DNA of 64,000 bases from Ignavibacteriales bacterium (GCA_016707585.1 JADJHL010000012.1:62001-126000); one strand, 5' to 3'; counted from the first letter of the stretch, positions 34,759 through 44,230 are shown. Notes: generated by a model not told the origin, from the letters alone. A program made the numbers and translations.

Positions 34759-35412
34759 ATGAAAACCATAGTATTGTTTTTCTCACTTCTCATAGTTACA
34801 AATTCTTTTGCTCAAGATGTTACCACGACTGAACTAGGAAGTAAGTTCTATCTTGGTACTAATTTTTATTCAAACATAACCGGCGATAAAAATCTTGGAA
34901 TGGGATTAAAAGTTTCTTTAGGGTACAGTATTACTGAAAATCTTTCTGTAGATTTTTCTTCCGGTTATATGACTAGCTTTACTGATCCGCATACTAATTC
35001 TTATAGAGTGCAGGATGAATCAGGCAGTGATTATATCATAGAAACACATAAATTGGGAAGGATGGATCATCAATTTATTCCAATTAACCTCTCTGTGAAT
35101 TACAAATTTGATTTATGGGGAGTACAACCTTATACCTCTTTAATGTTAGGGTATGATTATTACTTAAATTCTGGAAATTTTACTTTCTCTAGTGAGAAAA
35201 AATATGAATCCACAAACCAATTAATTGAATCGTCTTCAGGTCTTTACAATGAAATTTTTGACACTCCTAAAGCTGGTTTTGCATCATTCCATATGGGACT
35301 TGGAGTAGGGGTATTAGTTCCGGTCAGTAATCAAATTAAGTTAGATTTTTCATTTCAACGATTTAGCAATGTAAATAGTATTGGCGTAGGATTGAATTAT
35401 CGCATAAAATAA
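34759..35412 (+). CDS. Outer-membrane beta-barrel protein
   Basis: From ATG 34759 the protein has 217 residues with a signal peptide (TIVLFFSLLIVTNSFAQ). GGAGG eight bases upstream decides this start over the in-frame ATG 34741. The mature protein shows amphipathic strands with repeated glycine-aromatic pattern (LGMGLKVSLGYSITENLSVD, IPINLSVNYKFDLWGVQPY) and ends in NSIGVGLNYRIK, as in small outer-membrane barrels. No specific family is recognised. It lies between the sigma/anti-sigma genes and the phosphatase cluster but is separated by its own terminator. Confidence 0.78.
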   Translation: MKTIVLFFSLLIVTNSFAQDVTTTELGSKFYLGTNFYSNITGDKNLGMGLKVSLGYSITENLSVDFSSGYMTSFTDPHTNSYRVQDESGSDYIIETHKLGRMDHQFIPINLSVNYKFDLWGVQPYTSLMLGYDYYLNSGNFTFSSEKKYESTNQLIESSSGLYNEIFDTPKAGFASFHMGLGVGVLVPVSNQIKLDFSFQRFSNVNSIGVGLNYRIK

Positions 35413-35423
35413 ATATTTATTTT

Positions 35424-35455
35424 ACTGCTCGTTACAACAAAACGAGCAGTTTTTG
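35424..35455 (+). terminator. Rho-independent terminator after the barrel gene
   Basis: ACTGCTCGTT (35424-35433) and AACGAGCAGT (35441-35450) form a perfect 10-bp stem with a seven-base loop, followed by TTTTG. Confidence 0.88.
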
Positions 35456-35536
35456 TTAACCGCCAATCAACTCATTTTACCGCATTTCAACGTATTATCC
35501 TTCTATAATTCTTTGCTTTAAAGGATTGACAATTTC

Positions 35537-37660
35537 TTGTATTTTAGCCATCAAAACTACATTGTACAAAAATATTTAAGAGTTTTTTTGAGCCTTAATC
35601 GATACAAAATAAGTGCTAATCTTAACTGGTGGATAATTGGGACGTTAGTATTCTCGATCATCTTTTACAGGATTTTATTTTTTTCAAATGATTCGCATTT
35701 CTTTTTTATAATTAATGATTTAATTGTTATTACGCTTATTGCAATCACAATTTTAGTAATTATTAAAAAAATCAGGCAAACAAATCCACATCCATCTGCA
35801 TTAGTATTAAACTCAGGAATAATTGTTTCATTTATTTTCCTAATAATTTTATTTTCAGAACCAATTCTTGAAGTACTTTCCCAAAATTCTACAACTATAA
35901 ATGTAAATCCGGATTTATTTCAAAATATTATTTTAAGTTTTTACTCTTTAATGTTTTTAGTGATAACAAGTTATTGGTTTGCTACTTTAAAAGAACTTTA
36001 TTTTTACAAAAGATACAGCGCAAAAAACACTTACTTTTATTTGATGGTTGTGTTCTTAATACTTACTTCAGTTGCAAGTCTTTTATTCAGAGGTGAGAAG
36101 TATGATTTTATAAACCATACTTTTGAAATTGTTACTGCAATTCTTATAGTTTTTAATTCATTAAAAATTTCCTGGATTGCATTTATATCTAAAAAAGAAA
36201 AAATCTCTCTACTGATTTTGTCTATAATCATTTCAACTTTGTTTATTATAAACCTTGCAAACAGCAGCCAAAATGATTTTAACGGAAAAATATTAGCAAA
36301 CTTTTCTCCAGCTTTTTATACTTTTTACACCTTAGTCTTATTGTATGGTGGAATCTATTTCGCAGTTTTATTCTTTACAACATTATTTCACATTCCAACC
36401 GCAGAAGCTTATGATAGAAAAGCAAAAGAAGTTTCATCACTTCAGTATTTTAGCAAATTGATTACTCAAGTTTTAGATTTTGATGAACTTGCCGAAACAA
36501 TTACGGATATTGCAACAAAAGTTAGCAGCGCGGATTCAGCGTGGATTGTAATTAAGAATAGTAAATCACAAAAAACAATTGCAAACAAAAATATTGCTTA
36601 TGTTGATGCTGAAATCATTAATAATTATTTGCTTCAAAGCGGTGTTTGCGAAAATATAACTGAAACAAAACTTTGCTCACTGGATAAGTTTGGAGAAAAA
36701 TCAAGATTGTCTGAAAAATATGGAAGTGTAGCTATTTCTCCTTTAAAAAGTATGAACGAAACTAAAGGATATTTAATTGCTGCCAGAAAAAACGATTTTA
36801 TTTTTTACGATGAAGATAAAACAGCAATTAATACTTTTGCAGATTATGCTTCTGTTGCAATTGAAAACTCATTATTACTTGAGCAATCAATCGAAAAAGA
36901 AAGACTGGAAAAAGAATTTGATGTAGCAAGAGATATTCAAAGAAAAATTCTTCCGTTAAAAGAACCTGAATCGAAAAATTATTCCATTACTTCAGTATTT
37001 ATTCCTGCTTTTGAAGTTGGTGGCGATTATTATGATTATTTTGAAATCGGTAACAACAAGCTTGGATTTATAATTGCCGACGTTTCAGGTAAAGGAATTT
37101 CAGCCGCATTTATTATGGCTGAAGTTAAAGGAATATTCAGTTCATTATCTCGAATGATTGAGACTCCAAAAGATATTTTAATCAAAGCAAATGAAATATT
37201 ATTGCAAACACTTAATAAAAAAAGTTTTGTTAGTGCTTTATATGGAATTATCGATACAGAAAAAGAAGAACTAAGTTTTGTTCGTGCCGGCCATTGTCCT
37301 GCGCTTTTAGTCCGGGATAATAAATTGGAAACATTTAAACCATCGGGAATAGGATTAGGACTTACAAACAATTCAGCTTTTACAAATCATCTTGAAGAAA
37401 TAAAAATAAATCTAAAAGAAATGGATACATTAGTTTTTTATACTGATGGGATCACTGAAGCAAAGAATAAAGAGATGGAAGATTTTGGCGAAGATAGATT
37501 TAATAATATTTTGGTTAATAATACAAGTAAAAGTGTTTCCCAAATTGCAAATGAAGTAATAAAAGAAGTAACATTATTTTCCAGCGATCATCATCAGTAT
37601 GATGATATAACTTTAATTATATTAAAGTGGCATAAAAAAAATAATATAGATGGAGTTTAA
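35537..37660 (+). CDS. Membrane SpoIIE-type PP2C phosphatase with GAF domain (1 of 3)
   Basis: A 707-residue protein: about eight transmembrane helices (residues 30-290), a GAF-like sensor (about 300-440) and a PP2C/SpoIIE phosphatase (about 455-705). Metal-binding motifs are GGDYYDYFEI, ADVSGKGISAAF, FYTDGITEAKN and DDITLIIL. It should dephosphorylate a STAS antagonist; the next gene, two bases away, encodes one. The start is unclear: no ATG precedes the first helix, and TTG 35537 or a later TTG must serve, with only weak ribosome-binding signals. It opens a five-gene partner-switching operon. Confidence 0.88.
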   Translation: MYFSHQNYIVQKYLRVFLSLNRYKISANLNWWIIGTLVFSIIFYRILFFSNDSHFFFIINDLIVITLIAITILVIIKKIRQTNPHPSALVLNSGIIVSFIFLIILFSEPILEVLSQNSTTINVNPDLFQNIILSFYSLMFLVITSYWFATLKELYFYKRYSAKNTYFYLMVVFLILTSVASLLFRGEKYDFINHTFEIVTAILIVFNSLKISWIAFISKKEKISLLILSIIISTLFIINLANSSQNDFNGKILANFSPAFYTFYTLVLLYGGIYFAVLFFTTLFHIPTAEAYDRKAKEVSSLQYFSKLITQVLDFDELAETITDIATKVSSADSAWIVIKNSKSQKTIANKNIAYVDAEIINNYLLQSGVCENITETKLCSLDKFGEKSRLSEKYGSVAISPLKSMNETKGYLIAARKNDFIFYDEDKTAINTFADYASVAIENSLLLEQSIEKERLEKEFDVARDIQRKILPLKEPESKNYSITSVFIPAFEVGGDYYDYFEIGNNKLGFIIADVSGKGISAAFIMAEVKGIFSSLSRMIETPKDILIKANEILLQTLNKKSFVSALYGIIDTEKEELSFVRAGHCPALLVRDNKLETFKPSGIGLGLTNNSAFTNHLEEIKINLKEMDTLVFYTDGITEAKNKEMEDFGEDRFNNILVNNTSKSVSQIANEVIKEVTLFSSDHHQYDDITLIILKWHKKNNIDGV

Positions 37661-37662
37661 GA

Positions 37663-38010
37663 ATGGCAGATTTCAACACCTCAATTAAAGACCAGGGTGC
37701 TGTAAGTATTATTAATCTTAAGGGATATCTGGATGCACATACTGCACCGATTCTTGAAAACAATTTTGTTGATTTGATTGATAAAAATCGGTTTAACATT
37801 GTTGTTGATTTTAAAGAGTTAGCCTATATAAGCAGTGCGGGCTTAGGAGTGTTTATGGCTTATATAGAGAAGATAAGAGAGAGCAAGGGAGATATAAAAC
37901 TTTCTGGTATGACTGAGAAAGTTTTTAACATTTTTGATTTACTTGGATTTCCGTTGCTTTATGAAATATTTAAATCTGAAGATGAAGCAGTTAAGAAATT
38001 TATAGAGTAA
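37663..38010 (+). CDS. STAS-domain anti-sigma factor antagonist (RsbV/SpoIIAA-like)
   Basis: A 115-residue STAS protein. The phosphorylation site lies in LAYISSAGLGVFMAYI, with the conserved serine before AGLG. TGGAG nine bases upstream supports ATG 37663. In partner switching, the unphosphorylated form binds the RsbW-type kinase encoded seven bases downstream and frees its target; the flanking PP2C proteins reset it. Similar to the STAS protein at 31945-32283 but with a different N-terminus. Confidence 0.92.
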   Translation: MADFNTSIKDQGAVSIINLKGYLDAHTAPILENNFVDLIDKNRFNIVVDFKELAYISSAGLGVFMAYIEKIRESKGDIKLSGMTEKVFNIFDLLGFPLLYEIFKSEDEAVKKFIE

Positions 38011-38017
38011 GTAAATC

Positions 38018-38455
38018 GTGAAAACAAAAAAACTTAACGTAAAAAGTAGAACTGAAAATCTATCGCTTATAAGAGATTTTGTTTCTAGTTCAGCGGCAGA
38101 AGCTGGAGTTACATCTGATGTAATAGAAAATATTATTCTTGCTGTAGATGAGGCTTGTACAAATATTATTAAACATGCGTATAAGTCTTACCCTGATGGC
38201 GAATTGATAGTCAAAACAAAATCTACAAGAAATAGATTTATAATCAGCATTACTGATTATGGAAAATCCTTTGAGCCGGATGCAATCCCTGAACCAGATT
38301 TGCAAAAGTATTATCGCCAAAAAAGAGTTGGTGGACTTGGAATGTATTTGATGAAAACTCTTATGGATGATGTAAAGTATGTCTCTATTCCCGGAAAGAG
38401 AAATGAAGTACAGCTTTCAAAAAATTTAAAGCTTACACAACAAAATGTTAGATAA
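38018..38455 (+). CDS. RsbW/SpoIIAB-like serine kinase (anti-sigma factor type)
   Basis: A 145-residue GHKL-type ATPase of the RsbW family, with N-box ILAVDEACTNIIKHAYKSY near residue 48, ISITDYGKSFEP near 88 and the G-box RVGGLGMYLMKTLMDDV near 112. Such proteins phosphorylate STAS antagonists and bind a sigma factor or another target. The start is GTG 38018. Its 3-prime end overlaps the second phosphatase gene by 11 bp. No SigB/SigF-type sigma lies in the operon, so its target is elsewhere or is not a sigma factor. Confidence 0.9.
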   Translation: MKTKKLNVKSRTENLSLIRDFVSSSAAEAGVTSDVIENIILAVDEACTNIIKHAYKSYPDGELIVKTKSTRNRFIISITDYGKSFEPDAIPEPDLQKYYRQKRVGGLGMYLMKTLMDDVKYVSIPGKRNEVQLSKNLKLTQQNVR

Positions 38456-40124
38456 TGAAAATTTAAAAGTTAAACGCAACCTTACTGCTCTGGTTGAATT
38501 CAGCAGAGTAATAAACTCCAGCCTTGATCTAAATTTTATTTTAAATAATGTTCTTCTAACCTGTCTTGGAAAATTTTTAGCAACTAAAGGTCTTGTTGCA
38601 TTAAAAATTAATAACCAATTAGTAGTAAAAGCTTATAAAGGAATTGCACAAGAAAGTATAATACAGTTTCCTGAAATTGAGGTAACTGAGAATTGTAACT
38701 TAAGCGAGAAACTAAATGATTATTTAATCTTAAATAATCTTATTGCCTCTGAAAAAATTAGTTCATCAAATGAATGTGTTGGAATTGTTTGTCTTGGTGA
38801 AAAACTAAACAAACAAACTTATATAAAAGATGATTTAGATTTTTTAAAAACAATATTAAACATTGCAGCTTCAGCAATTCAAAATTCTTTAATTGTTGAA
38901 GAATTAAAACTTGTTAATCGCGAACTTGATTCCCGGATACAAAGATTAAGTTCTCTATTTGAACTGAGCAAAGAATTTGGTTTGTTTTCTGAATCAACAA
39001 AGGTTACTAGATTGTTAATCTTTTCTTTAATCGGACAATTTCTTGTTCAGAAATATGCTTTGCTAAGATTTGAAGGAAACGATATTGAAGTAATCGAACC
39101 AAAAATTCCTGTTGAAGAGCTTTTATCAAACATTAGGAAATATAATTATTATAAAATAGATACTTCGATTAATAAACATCAAATTGAAAGTCATTATCCC
39201 GAATTATTTTCAATGGGCATCGAAGTTATAGTACCAATGCAAATACAGGGTAAGACAAAAGGATTAATAATTCTTGGTAAAAGAATTAATAATTCTGAAT
39301 ACACGAATGCTGATATTGAATTTATTTTTTCTGTTGGAAGTCTTGCAATAATTTCTCTTGAAAACAGAAGATTATTTTTAGAAGCATTAGAAAAACAAAA
39401 ACTTGAAGAAGAATTAGATCTTGCAAGAGAAATTCAAAGAAATCTTTTGCCGCAAAAAATCCCTGATTATAAAAGTTTTGATATTTCAGCAGTTAACATT
39501 TCATCAAAACAAGTTGGTGGTGATTACTACGATATAATCGAACTTGATAAGGATGATTGTGTGGTTGCTATTGCAGATGTTTCTGGTAAAGGGGTTCCAG
39601 CTTCTTTATTGATGGCAAACATGCAAGCATTTTTACAGGTTATTTGCAGACAAAACACTCCATTAGATGAAGCAACAGGATTGATAAATGATCTTATATC
39701 CAGCAATACATCTGATGGTAGGTTTATAACTTTCTTTTGGGGAATATTAAACGATATTACAAAAACATTTAACTATGTTAATGCAGGTCATAATCCGCCG
39801 TTATTGATTAGAAATGGCACGATAACAAAACTTGAAATTGGCGGAATGATTCTCGGCGTTATGAAAACTATGATTCCATATAAATCTGAATCAATTCAAT
39901 TACAAACAGATGATGTGCTTGTTATGTTTACAGATGGAATCTCAGAAGCGATGAATAGAAGAGGTGAAGAATATTCTGATGAACGTTTGGAAAAGTTATC
40001 GTTAGAAGTTGTGAATGAAAATGCAGATTCTATTTTGAAAAAGATTCAATGTGAAGTGCAAAATTTTACAGATGGCGCAAATCAATCTGATGATATTACT
40101 TTAGTTATTGTAAAAGTTAAATGA
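38445..40124 (+). CDS. Soluble SpoIIE-type PP2C phosphatase with two GAF-like domains (2 of 3)
   Basis: A 559-residue cytoplasmic protein without transmembrane helices. Two GAF-like sensor regions (about residues 10-155 and 175-315) are joined by short coiled coils, then a PP2C domain (about 325-558) with GGDYYDIIEL, ADVSGKGVPASLLMANM, MFTDGISEAMN and DDITLVIV. Metal-binding aspartates are intact. It reads an intracellular signal, by contrast with the membrane-bound phosphatases on either side. ATG 38445 lies inside the kinase gene. Confidence 0.9.
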   Translation: MLDNENLKVKRNLTALVEFSRVINSSLDLNFILNNVLLTCLGKFLATKGLVALKINNQLVVKAYKGIAQESIIQFPEIEVTENCNLSEKLNDYLILNNLIASEKISSSNECVGIVCLGEKLNKQTYIKDDLDFLKTILNIAASAIQNSLIVEELKLVNRELDSRIQRLSSLFELSKEFGLFSESTKVTRLLIFSLIGQFLVQKYALLRFEGNDIEVIEPKIPVEELLSNIRKYNYYKIDTSINKHQIESHYPELFSMGIEVIVPMQIQGKTKGLIILGKRINNSEYTNADIEFIFSVGSLAIISLENRRLFLEALEKQKLEEELDLAREIQRNLLPQKIPDYKSFDISAVNISSKQVGGDYYDIIELDKDDCVVAIADVSGKGVPASLLMANMQAFLQVICRQNTPLDEATGLINDLISSNTSDGRFITFFWGILNDITKTFNYVNAGHNPPLLIRNGTITKLEIGGMILGVMKTMIPYKSESIQLQTDDVLVMFTDGISEAMNRRGEEYSDERLEKLSLEVVNENADSILKKIQCEVQNFTDGANQSDDITLVIVKVK

Positions 40125-40155
40125 TATATAATTATTGGATTAAACTTCTATTAAG

Positions 40156-42717
40156 ATGAACAACTTAAAAAGATATTTTCTAAAATACAGGTTAAACATT
40201 GCATCGGGAATAACTTTATTCCTGGCTTTTATAGCTGTGCTTTCTATTTACTTTTCTTTAGAAATAAGAGTTACATCAAATGATGAATGCGAATGGAAAC
40301 CTGTCCCAGTAACGCAGGATTCAATGAAAATTATATTTCAAAAAGTAAAATATGAAGGTGTTACTTATAATGCTGGTGTAAGAGATGGAGATTTACTTTT
40401 ACAAATTGATAATACTAATTTAGAATCTCCATTTCATGCACAACGAATTCTTAATGAATTCAAATCTGGTGAATATGCTGATTACACTATCCAAAAACCT
40501 GGTGGAAAAATTGTACACACAAAAGTTTATGTTAAAAAACTAATTCAATTTGGTTCTCTTGCAGGTGCTATAAGTGGCTTGTTGTATTTGTTGATTGGCT
40601 TTTTAGTTTATACTGCTAAACCCGATGGTTTAGCGCAAAAATTATTCTTTGCAATAGGTGTTTTAGGTGTACTTTCTGCAACTCACGTTTTCTTTCCTTT
40701 GAATGATATTTATTTTAAGCCTTTCATAACAGATCATCCAGTGTTAGCAGTTTTTGCTGCAATTATTATAATCGTAAGCCAAACTGCCATCCCTTTTGTT
40801 TCGCTCTATTTTGCCTGGTCATTTCCAACTCAACTTGAGTTTTCAAAAAGACGAATAACCAAAATTATAATTGTATCAACTGTTATAGTTCTTAGTTTAC
40901 TTGGAATCTCGCTCGCAATTTCTTTAGGTGCGACTAACTTTGCAACTCAGAGGTATTTTAACAATTATCAAAGAATTTTTAATTTCCTGATTGTCGCTCT
41001 CTACATAGCATGTGCTATTTCCTTAATAGTTCAATATTACAAAGCAAAAAATACCGAGAATAGAAAACCAGTTTTAATTTTTGTATTAGCTTTTTGTTTT
41101 GGGTTAATTATACAGTTTTACGTTGGAACAATAGCACCTGCAATTTCTGACACGTTATTTAATTCCCCAGAATATTATATGCCAATTGTATTGGTTGCAA
41201 TTGTGCCTGTTGCTTATGCGTATGCAATATTAAAATATCATTTGCTTGATGTTAGCATAGTTATTCGTAACTCTATCATTTACGGTGCCGCAATGGCTAC
41301 TGTTGCAGGAATTTATTTTGTGGTTATTTATTTACTTGGGCAGGGTATAGGAAGTTTTGTTGGAGCAGAGAATCAGGGATTTGTAGCAGCAATTTTCTTT
41401 TTGATTTTTGCATTTATTTTTCAATCCACTAAAGATCGTTTTCAGGATTTTCTTACAAGAAAATTTTATCCGGAACAATTCGCTTATCAAAAAGTTTTAA
41501 TTCAATTCAGCAATGATGTATCCACAGTAGTTGGAACTGAAAAAATTCTTGATCTTACCACTGAAACATTTATCGATGCAATGAAGATTAATAAATTTGG
41601 TATCCTACTAAAAGATTTTAAAAATGATATTCTATTTTTAGCACGTGGAATTGGTTTTTCAAATCCAAATTGTGTAATTGAAAAATCAAATCTTATTTCT
41701 GTATTTAAGGAAAAATCATTGTTATCAAATTTTCCGGTTATCGAACAGCAAGATTTTGAATCCGTGTATCCTGGTAAAGGTGAGAGATTAATTGAAGAAG
41801 GCGTCTATTCAATTATTCCAATGATAGTTAAATCTAAAGTTGTAGGAGCACTTTTATTTGGATTAAAATATTCCGGATCAAAGTTTGGCGGAAAAGATTT
41901 AGAATTATTAAATGCTGCAGCAAATCAAATTGCAGTGTCTTTAGAAAACGCTCGTTTATATCAATCCGAATCTGAAAAAATAAAAATAGAACGTGATCTT
42001 GATCTTGCAAGAAAAATACAACAAGGTTTACTGCCGAAAAGTATACCAAATCTAAGTGGATTGGATATTTGTGGCGAAATGATCCCAGCGATGCAAGTTG
42101 GTGGCGATTATTACGATTTGATTCCACTTTCCGATACAAAATTATTTGTAGCTGTTGGTGATGTTTCAGGAAAAGGATTATCAGCCTCTTTATATATGAC
42201 CAAACTGCAAACAATGATTCAGATTTCAACAAAAAATAGTACCAGTCCAAGAGAAATATTAATTGAAATTAATAAAAGATTATACGAATCAATTGAACGT
42301 AATTGGTTTATCACAATGACTCTTGCATTGTTTGATACAGAAACTCGGACTGTAAAATTCTGTCGTGCCGGGCATATGCCGCTTATAACTGCTAACAACG
42401 GGACAGTTGAATCTATTAAAACCGAAGGAATCGGGTTGGGATTAGAAAAGGGAGAAGTGTTTGATCGAACTTTGAAAGAAGTAGAACTAGAAATTAAATC
42501 AGATCAGATATTTGCATTTTTTTCAGATGGAATTACAGAAGCAATGAATGAAAAAGATGAAATGTTTGGTGAAGATAAGCTGACGGAAATCTTAAAAGGT
42601 AAATCAAACAATCGTTCCTCAGATGTAATGCAAAATGTTTGGGATGAAATAAAAGATTTTCGTGGCAAAGCTCAAGTTAATGATGATATGACAATGGTTA
42701 TAGTAAAAGTCTCTTAA
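40156..42717 (+). CDS. Membrane SpoIIE-type PP2C phosphatase with PDZ-like and GAF domains (3 of 3)
   Basis: An 853-residue protein. After a first transmembrane helix (residues 12-32), a PDZ-like domain faces the periplasm (about 55-125, with AGVRDGDLLLQIDNTN). Then come about eight more helices (130-420), a GAF-like region (about 440-600), a coiled coil and a PP2C domain (about 615-852) with GGDYYDLIPL, GDVSGKGLSASLYM, FFSDGITEAMN and DDMTMVIV. The PDZ module suggests that periplasmic protein ends or peptides may be sensed. It closes the five-gene operon; 31 bp separate it from the previous gene. Confidence 0.9.
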   Translation: MNNLKRYFLKYRLNIASGITLFLAFIAVLSIYFSLEIRVTSNDECEWKPVPVTQDSMKIIFQKVKYEGVTYNAGVRDGDLLLQIDNTNLESPFHAQRILNEFKSGEYADYTIQKPGGKIVHTKVYVKKLIQFGSLAGAISGLLYLLIGFLVYTAKPDGLAQKLFFAIGVLGVLSATHVFFPLNDIYFKPFITDHPVLAVFAAIIIIVSQTAIPFVSLYFAWSFPTQLEFSKRRITKIIIVSTVIVLSLLGISLAISLGATNFATQRYFNNYQRIFNFLIVALYIACAISLIVQYYKAKNTENRKPVLIFVLAFCFGLIIQFYVGTIAPAISDTLFNSPEYYMPIVLVAIVPVAYAYAILKYHLLDVSIVIRNSIIYGAAMATVAGIYFVVIYLLGQGIGSFVGAENQGFVAAIFFLIFAFIFQSTKDRFQDFLTRKFYPEQFAYQKVLIQFSNDVSTVVGTEKILDLTTETFIDAMKINKFGILLKDFKNDILFLARGIGFSNPNCVIEKSNLISVFKEKSLLSNFPVIEQQDFESVYPGKGERLIEEGVYSIIPMIVKSKVVGALLFGLKYSGSKFGGKDLELLNAAANQIAVSLENARLYQSESEKIKIERDLDLARKIQQGLLPKSIPNLSGLDICGEMIPAMQVGGDYYDLIPLSDTKLFVAVGDVSGKGLSASLYMTKLQTMIQISTKNSTSPREILIEINKRLYESIERNWFITMTLALFDTETRTVKFCRAGHMPLITANNGTVESIKTEGIGLGLEKGEVFDRTLKEVELEIKSDQIFAFFSDGITEAMNEKDEMFGEDKLTEILKGKSNNRSSDVMQNVWDEIKDFRGKAQVNDDMTMVIVKVS

Positions 42718-42841
42718 AAAAAATTGTAACTCCATAGATATTCACACCATTGTTTTCCTTAATCTATAATTGTATCCGCAATTAAATAGATTATTGTATA
42801 TTATCAACAAATTAAATTTGATAAAGCATTAAAAGGTTAAA

Positions 42842-43408
42842 ATGAATTTTAAAATTAATGATGATGTGTTTACAACTTTTCCTGCATTTGAAACCAAAAG
42901 ATTGTTTTTAATGGAATTTAAAAAAAGTGATGCACAAGAAATATTTAAAATGCGTTCTGATGAAAAAGTTCAGAAATACCTGGATAGAGATACACATAAA
43001 TCTGTTGAAGAATCAGAAGCGATGATTGATGGGATGATTAAATCTTATAATAATAAAGAAGCGATTAACTGGATTATCCGTAATAAAAATACAAATGATG
43101 TTATCGGTTACATTGGTTATTGGCGAATGATAAGACACAATGTAAGGGCCGAAATTGGTTACGCGATGAAACCTGAATTTTGGGGTAATGGATATATGAG
43201 TGAAGCTTTTGCTAAAGTAATTGAATTCGGGTTTAAGGAATTTTGTTTGCACAGCATTGAAGCAAATGTTAATCCGGCAAATACAAGTTCTATAAAACTC
43301 TTAGAAAAATTGGGCTTTACAAAAGAAGCATATTTCAAAGAAGATTATTTTTATAACGGAAAATTTTTAGATACTGCTATTTATAGTTTGTTAGAAACGG
43401 ATAAATAA
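42842..43408 (+). CDS. GNAT-family N-acetyltransferase (RimJ/RimL-like)
   Basis: A 188-residue acetyltransferase of the RimJ/RimL branch. It begins FETKRLFLMEFKKSDAQEIF, has the acetyl-CoA loop in EIGYAMKPEFWGNGYMSEAF near residue 102, and the late motif VNPANTSSIKLLEKLGFTKE near 140. Members acetylate ribosomal-protein N-termini or small molecules; this substrate cannot be assigned. It stands alone after the phosphatase operon and before a repeat-rich spacer. Confidence 0.92.
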   Translation: MNFKINDDVFTTFPAFETKRLFLMEFKKSDAQEIFKMRSDEKVQKYLDRDTHKSVEESEAMIDGMIKSYNNKEAINWIIRNKNTNDVIGYIGYWRMIRHNVRAEIGYAMKPEFWGNGYMSEAFAKVIEFGFKEFCLHSIEANVNPANTSSIKLLEKLGFTKEAYFKEDYFYNGKFLDTAIYSLLETDK

Positions 43409-43436
43409 ATTACACAAGTTGTCTACTAGTTATTAT

Positions 43437-43563
43437 AAACCGTTAAAACAGTTTGAAAATTCTACTTTTCTCCACCAAACCACGACTTAAGTCGTGGTTT
43501 TATAAAATGAAATCCAATTATAATAACCGTTTCTACGTAGGAGTTCCTCGGACAACGGTTTTT
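43437..43563 (-). repeat. Composite palindromic repeat, copy 2 of type 1 (inverted)
   Basis: Read on the minus strand, this repeats the order seen at 8070-8197: an AACCGTT...AACGGTT block with GAACTCCTA in the middle (43524-43563), a perfect 24-bp palindrome AAACCACGACTT-AAGTCGTGGTTT (43477-43500) and an AAACCGTT/AACAGTTT hairpin (43437-43454). Linker text such as AATTTTC also matches. The palindromes at 43477-43500 and 8133-8152 share an identical 18-bp core. Confidence 0.7.
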
Positions 43564-43634
43564 TGCTTACCAAACATTAGACGGTTAACTTAATTAAAAT
43601 AATAATTTATCTTACGCAAATCAGTAATTAATAG

Positions 43635-43760
43635 CCACGACTTTTAAGTCGTGGGTTAAAAGTTGCCCGAAACTCTGAGCATTAGCCAAAGCTGGGCATT
43701 ATTTTTTCAGCTAAAATCAATTTATTGTTCCTTTAACGTCCACGACCTAAAGTTCGTGGC
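43635..43760. repeat. Palindromic repeats, copy B of type 2
   Basis: CCACGACTTTTAAGTCGTGG lies at 43635-43654 and CCACGACCTAAAGTTCGTGG at 43740-43759. Between them is AT-rich text with AGCCAAAGCT and CAGCTAAAATCAATTTATTG that resembles 4245-4286. Together with copy 2 of type 1, these repeats fill most of the 514-bp spacer between 43409 and 43922; no supported gene lies there. Confidence 0.55.
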
Positions 43761-43922
43761 CTCCAATTTTACAAGACCAGCGAAAATAGCACCTACTTTC
43801 ATTAGTTCGAATAATAATAATAATAATAGTTACTTGGTTTTGCTGTTGATATTGTCCTGTCACAAAGTCTATTATATCATAACTTAATTCCTTAATACAA
43901 TTTTAATTAAATTGGTGAGATT

Positions 43923-44225
43923 ATGAAAAAGGTATTTTTGTTGGTAGTTATAATGTACTTTGGCATTTTATCCTGTACAGAGGATGATGATAAATATATG
44001 GATAACGGCACTATTACGGGAATTGACTTTCGGGAATGTTTTTGTTGTGGTGGATATTTTATTGATATAAATGATTCTACTTACAGGTTTGATTCTTTAC
44101 CAATTGGAAGTAACATTAGTTTAGACAATGCAGTATTTCCTATTCCTGTTAAGTTAGATTGGCAAATGGAAGATACATTATGTATTGGTGATGAAATTAA
44201 TGTTCTGAAAATCACTAAAAGATAA
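43923..44225 (+). CDS. Small lipoprotein with Cys-rich CFCCGG motif
   Basis: A 100-residue predicted lipoprotein. The signal sequence ends in FGILSC with Cys at residue 18, followed by acidic EDDDKY. The mature domain carries GIDFRECFCCGGYFIDINDS, with three closely spaced cysteines that could bind metal or form disulfides, plus a late Cys in DTLCIGDE. I know similar small Bacteroidota lipoproteins but no named family. GGTGAG precedes the ATG. Both it and the convergent terC gene end at a shared terminator. Confidence 0.72.
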   Translation: MKKVFLLVVIMYFGILSCTEDDDKYMDNGTITGIDFRECFCCGGYFIDINDSTYRFDSLPIGSNISLDNAVFPIPVKLDWQMEDTLCIGDEINVLKITKR

Positions 44226-44230
44226 TAAGT

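Noticed and set aside
43663..43887. A 74-codon open frame starting at TTG
   Set aside because: It runs through the palindromic repeat region, has no ribosome-binding site or recognisable domain, and its codons reflect the repeat text.
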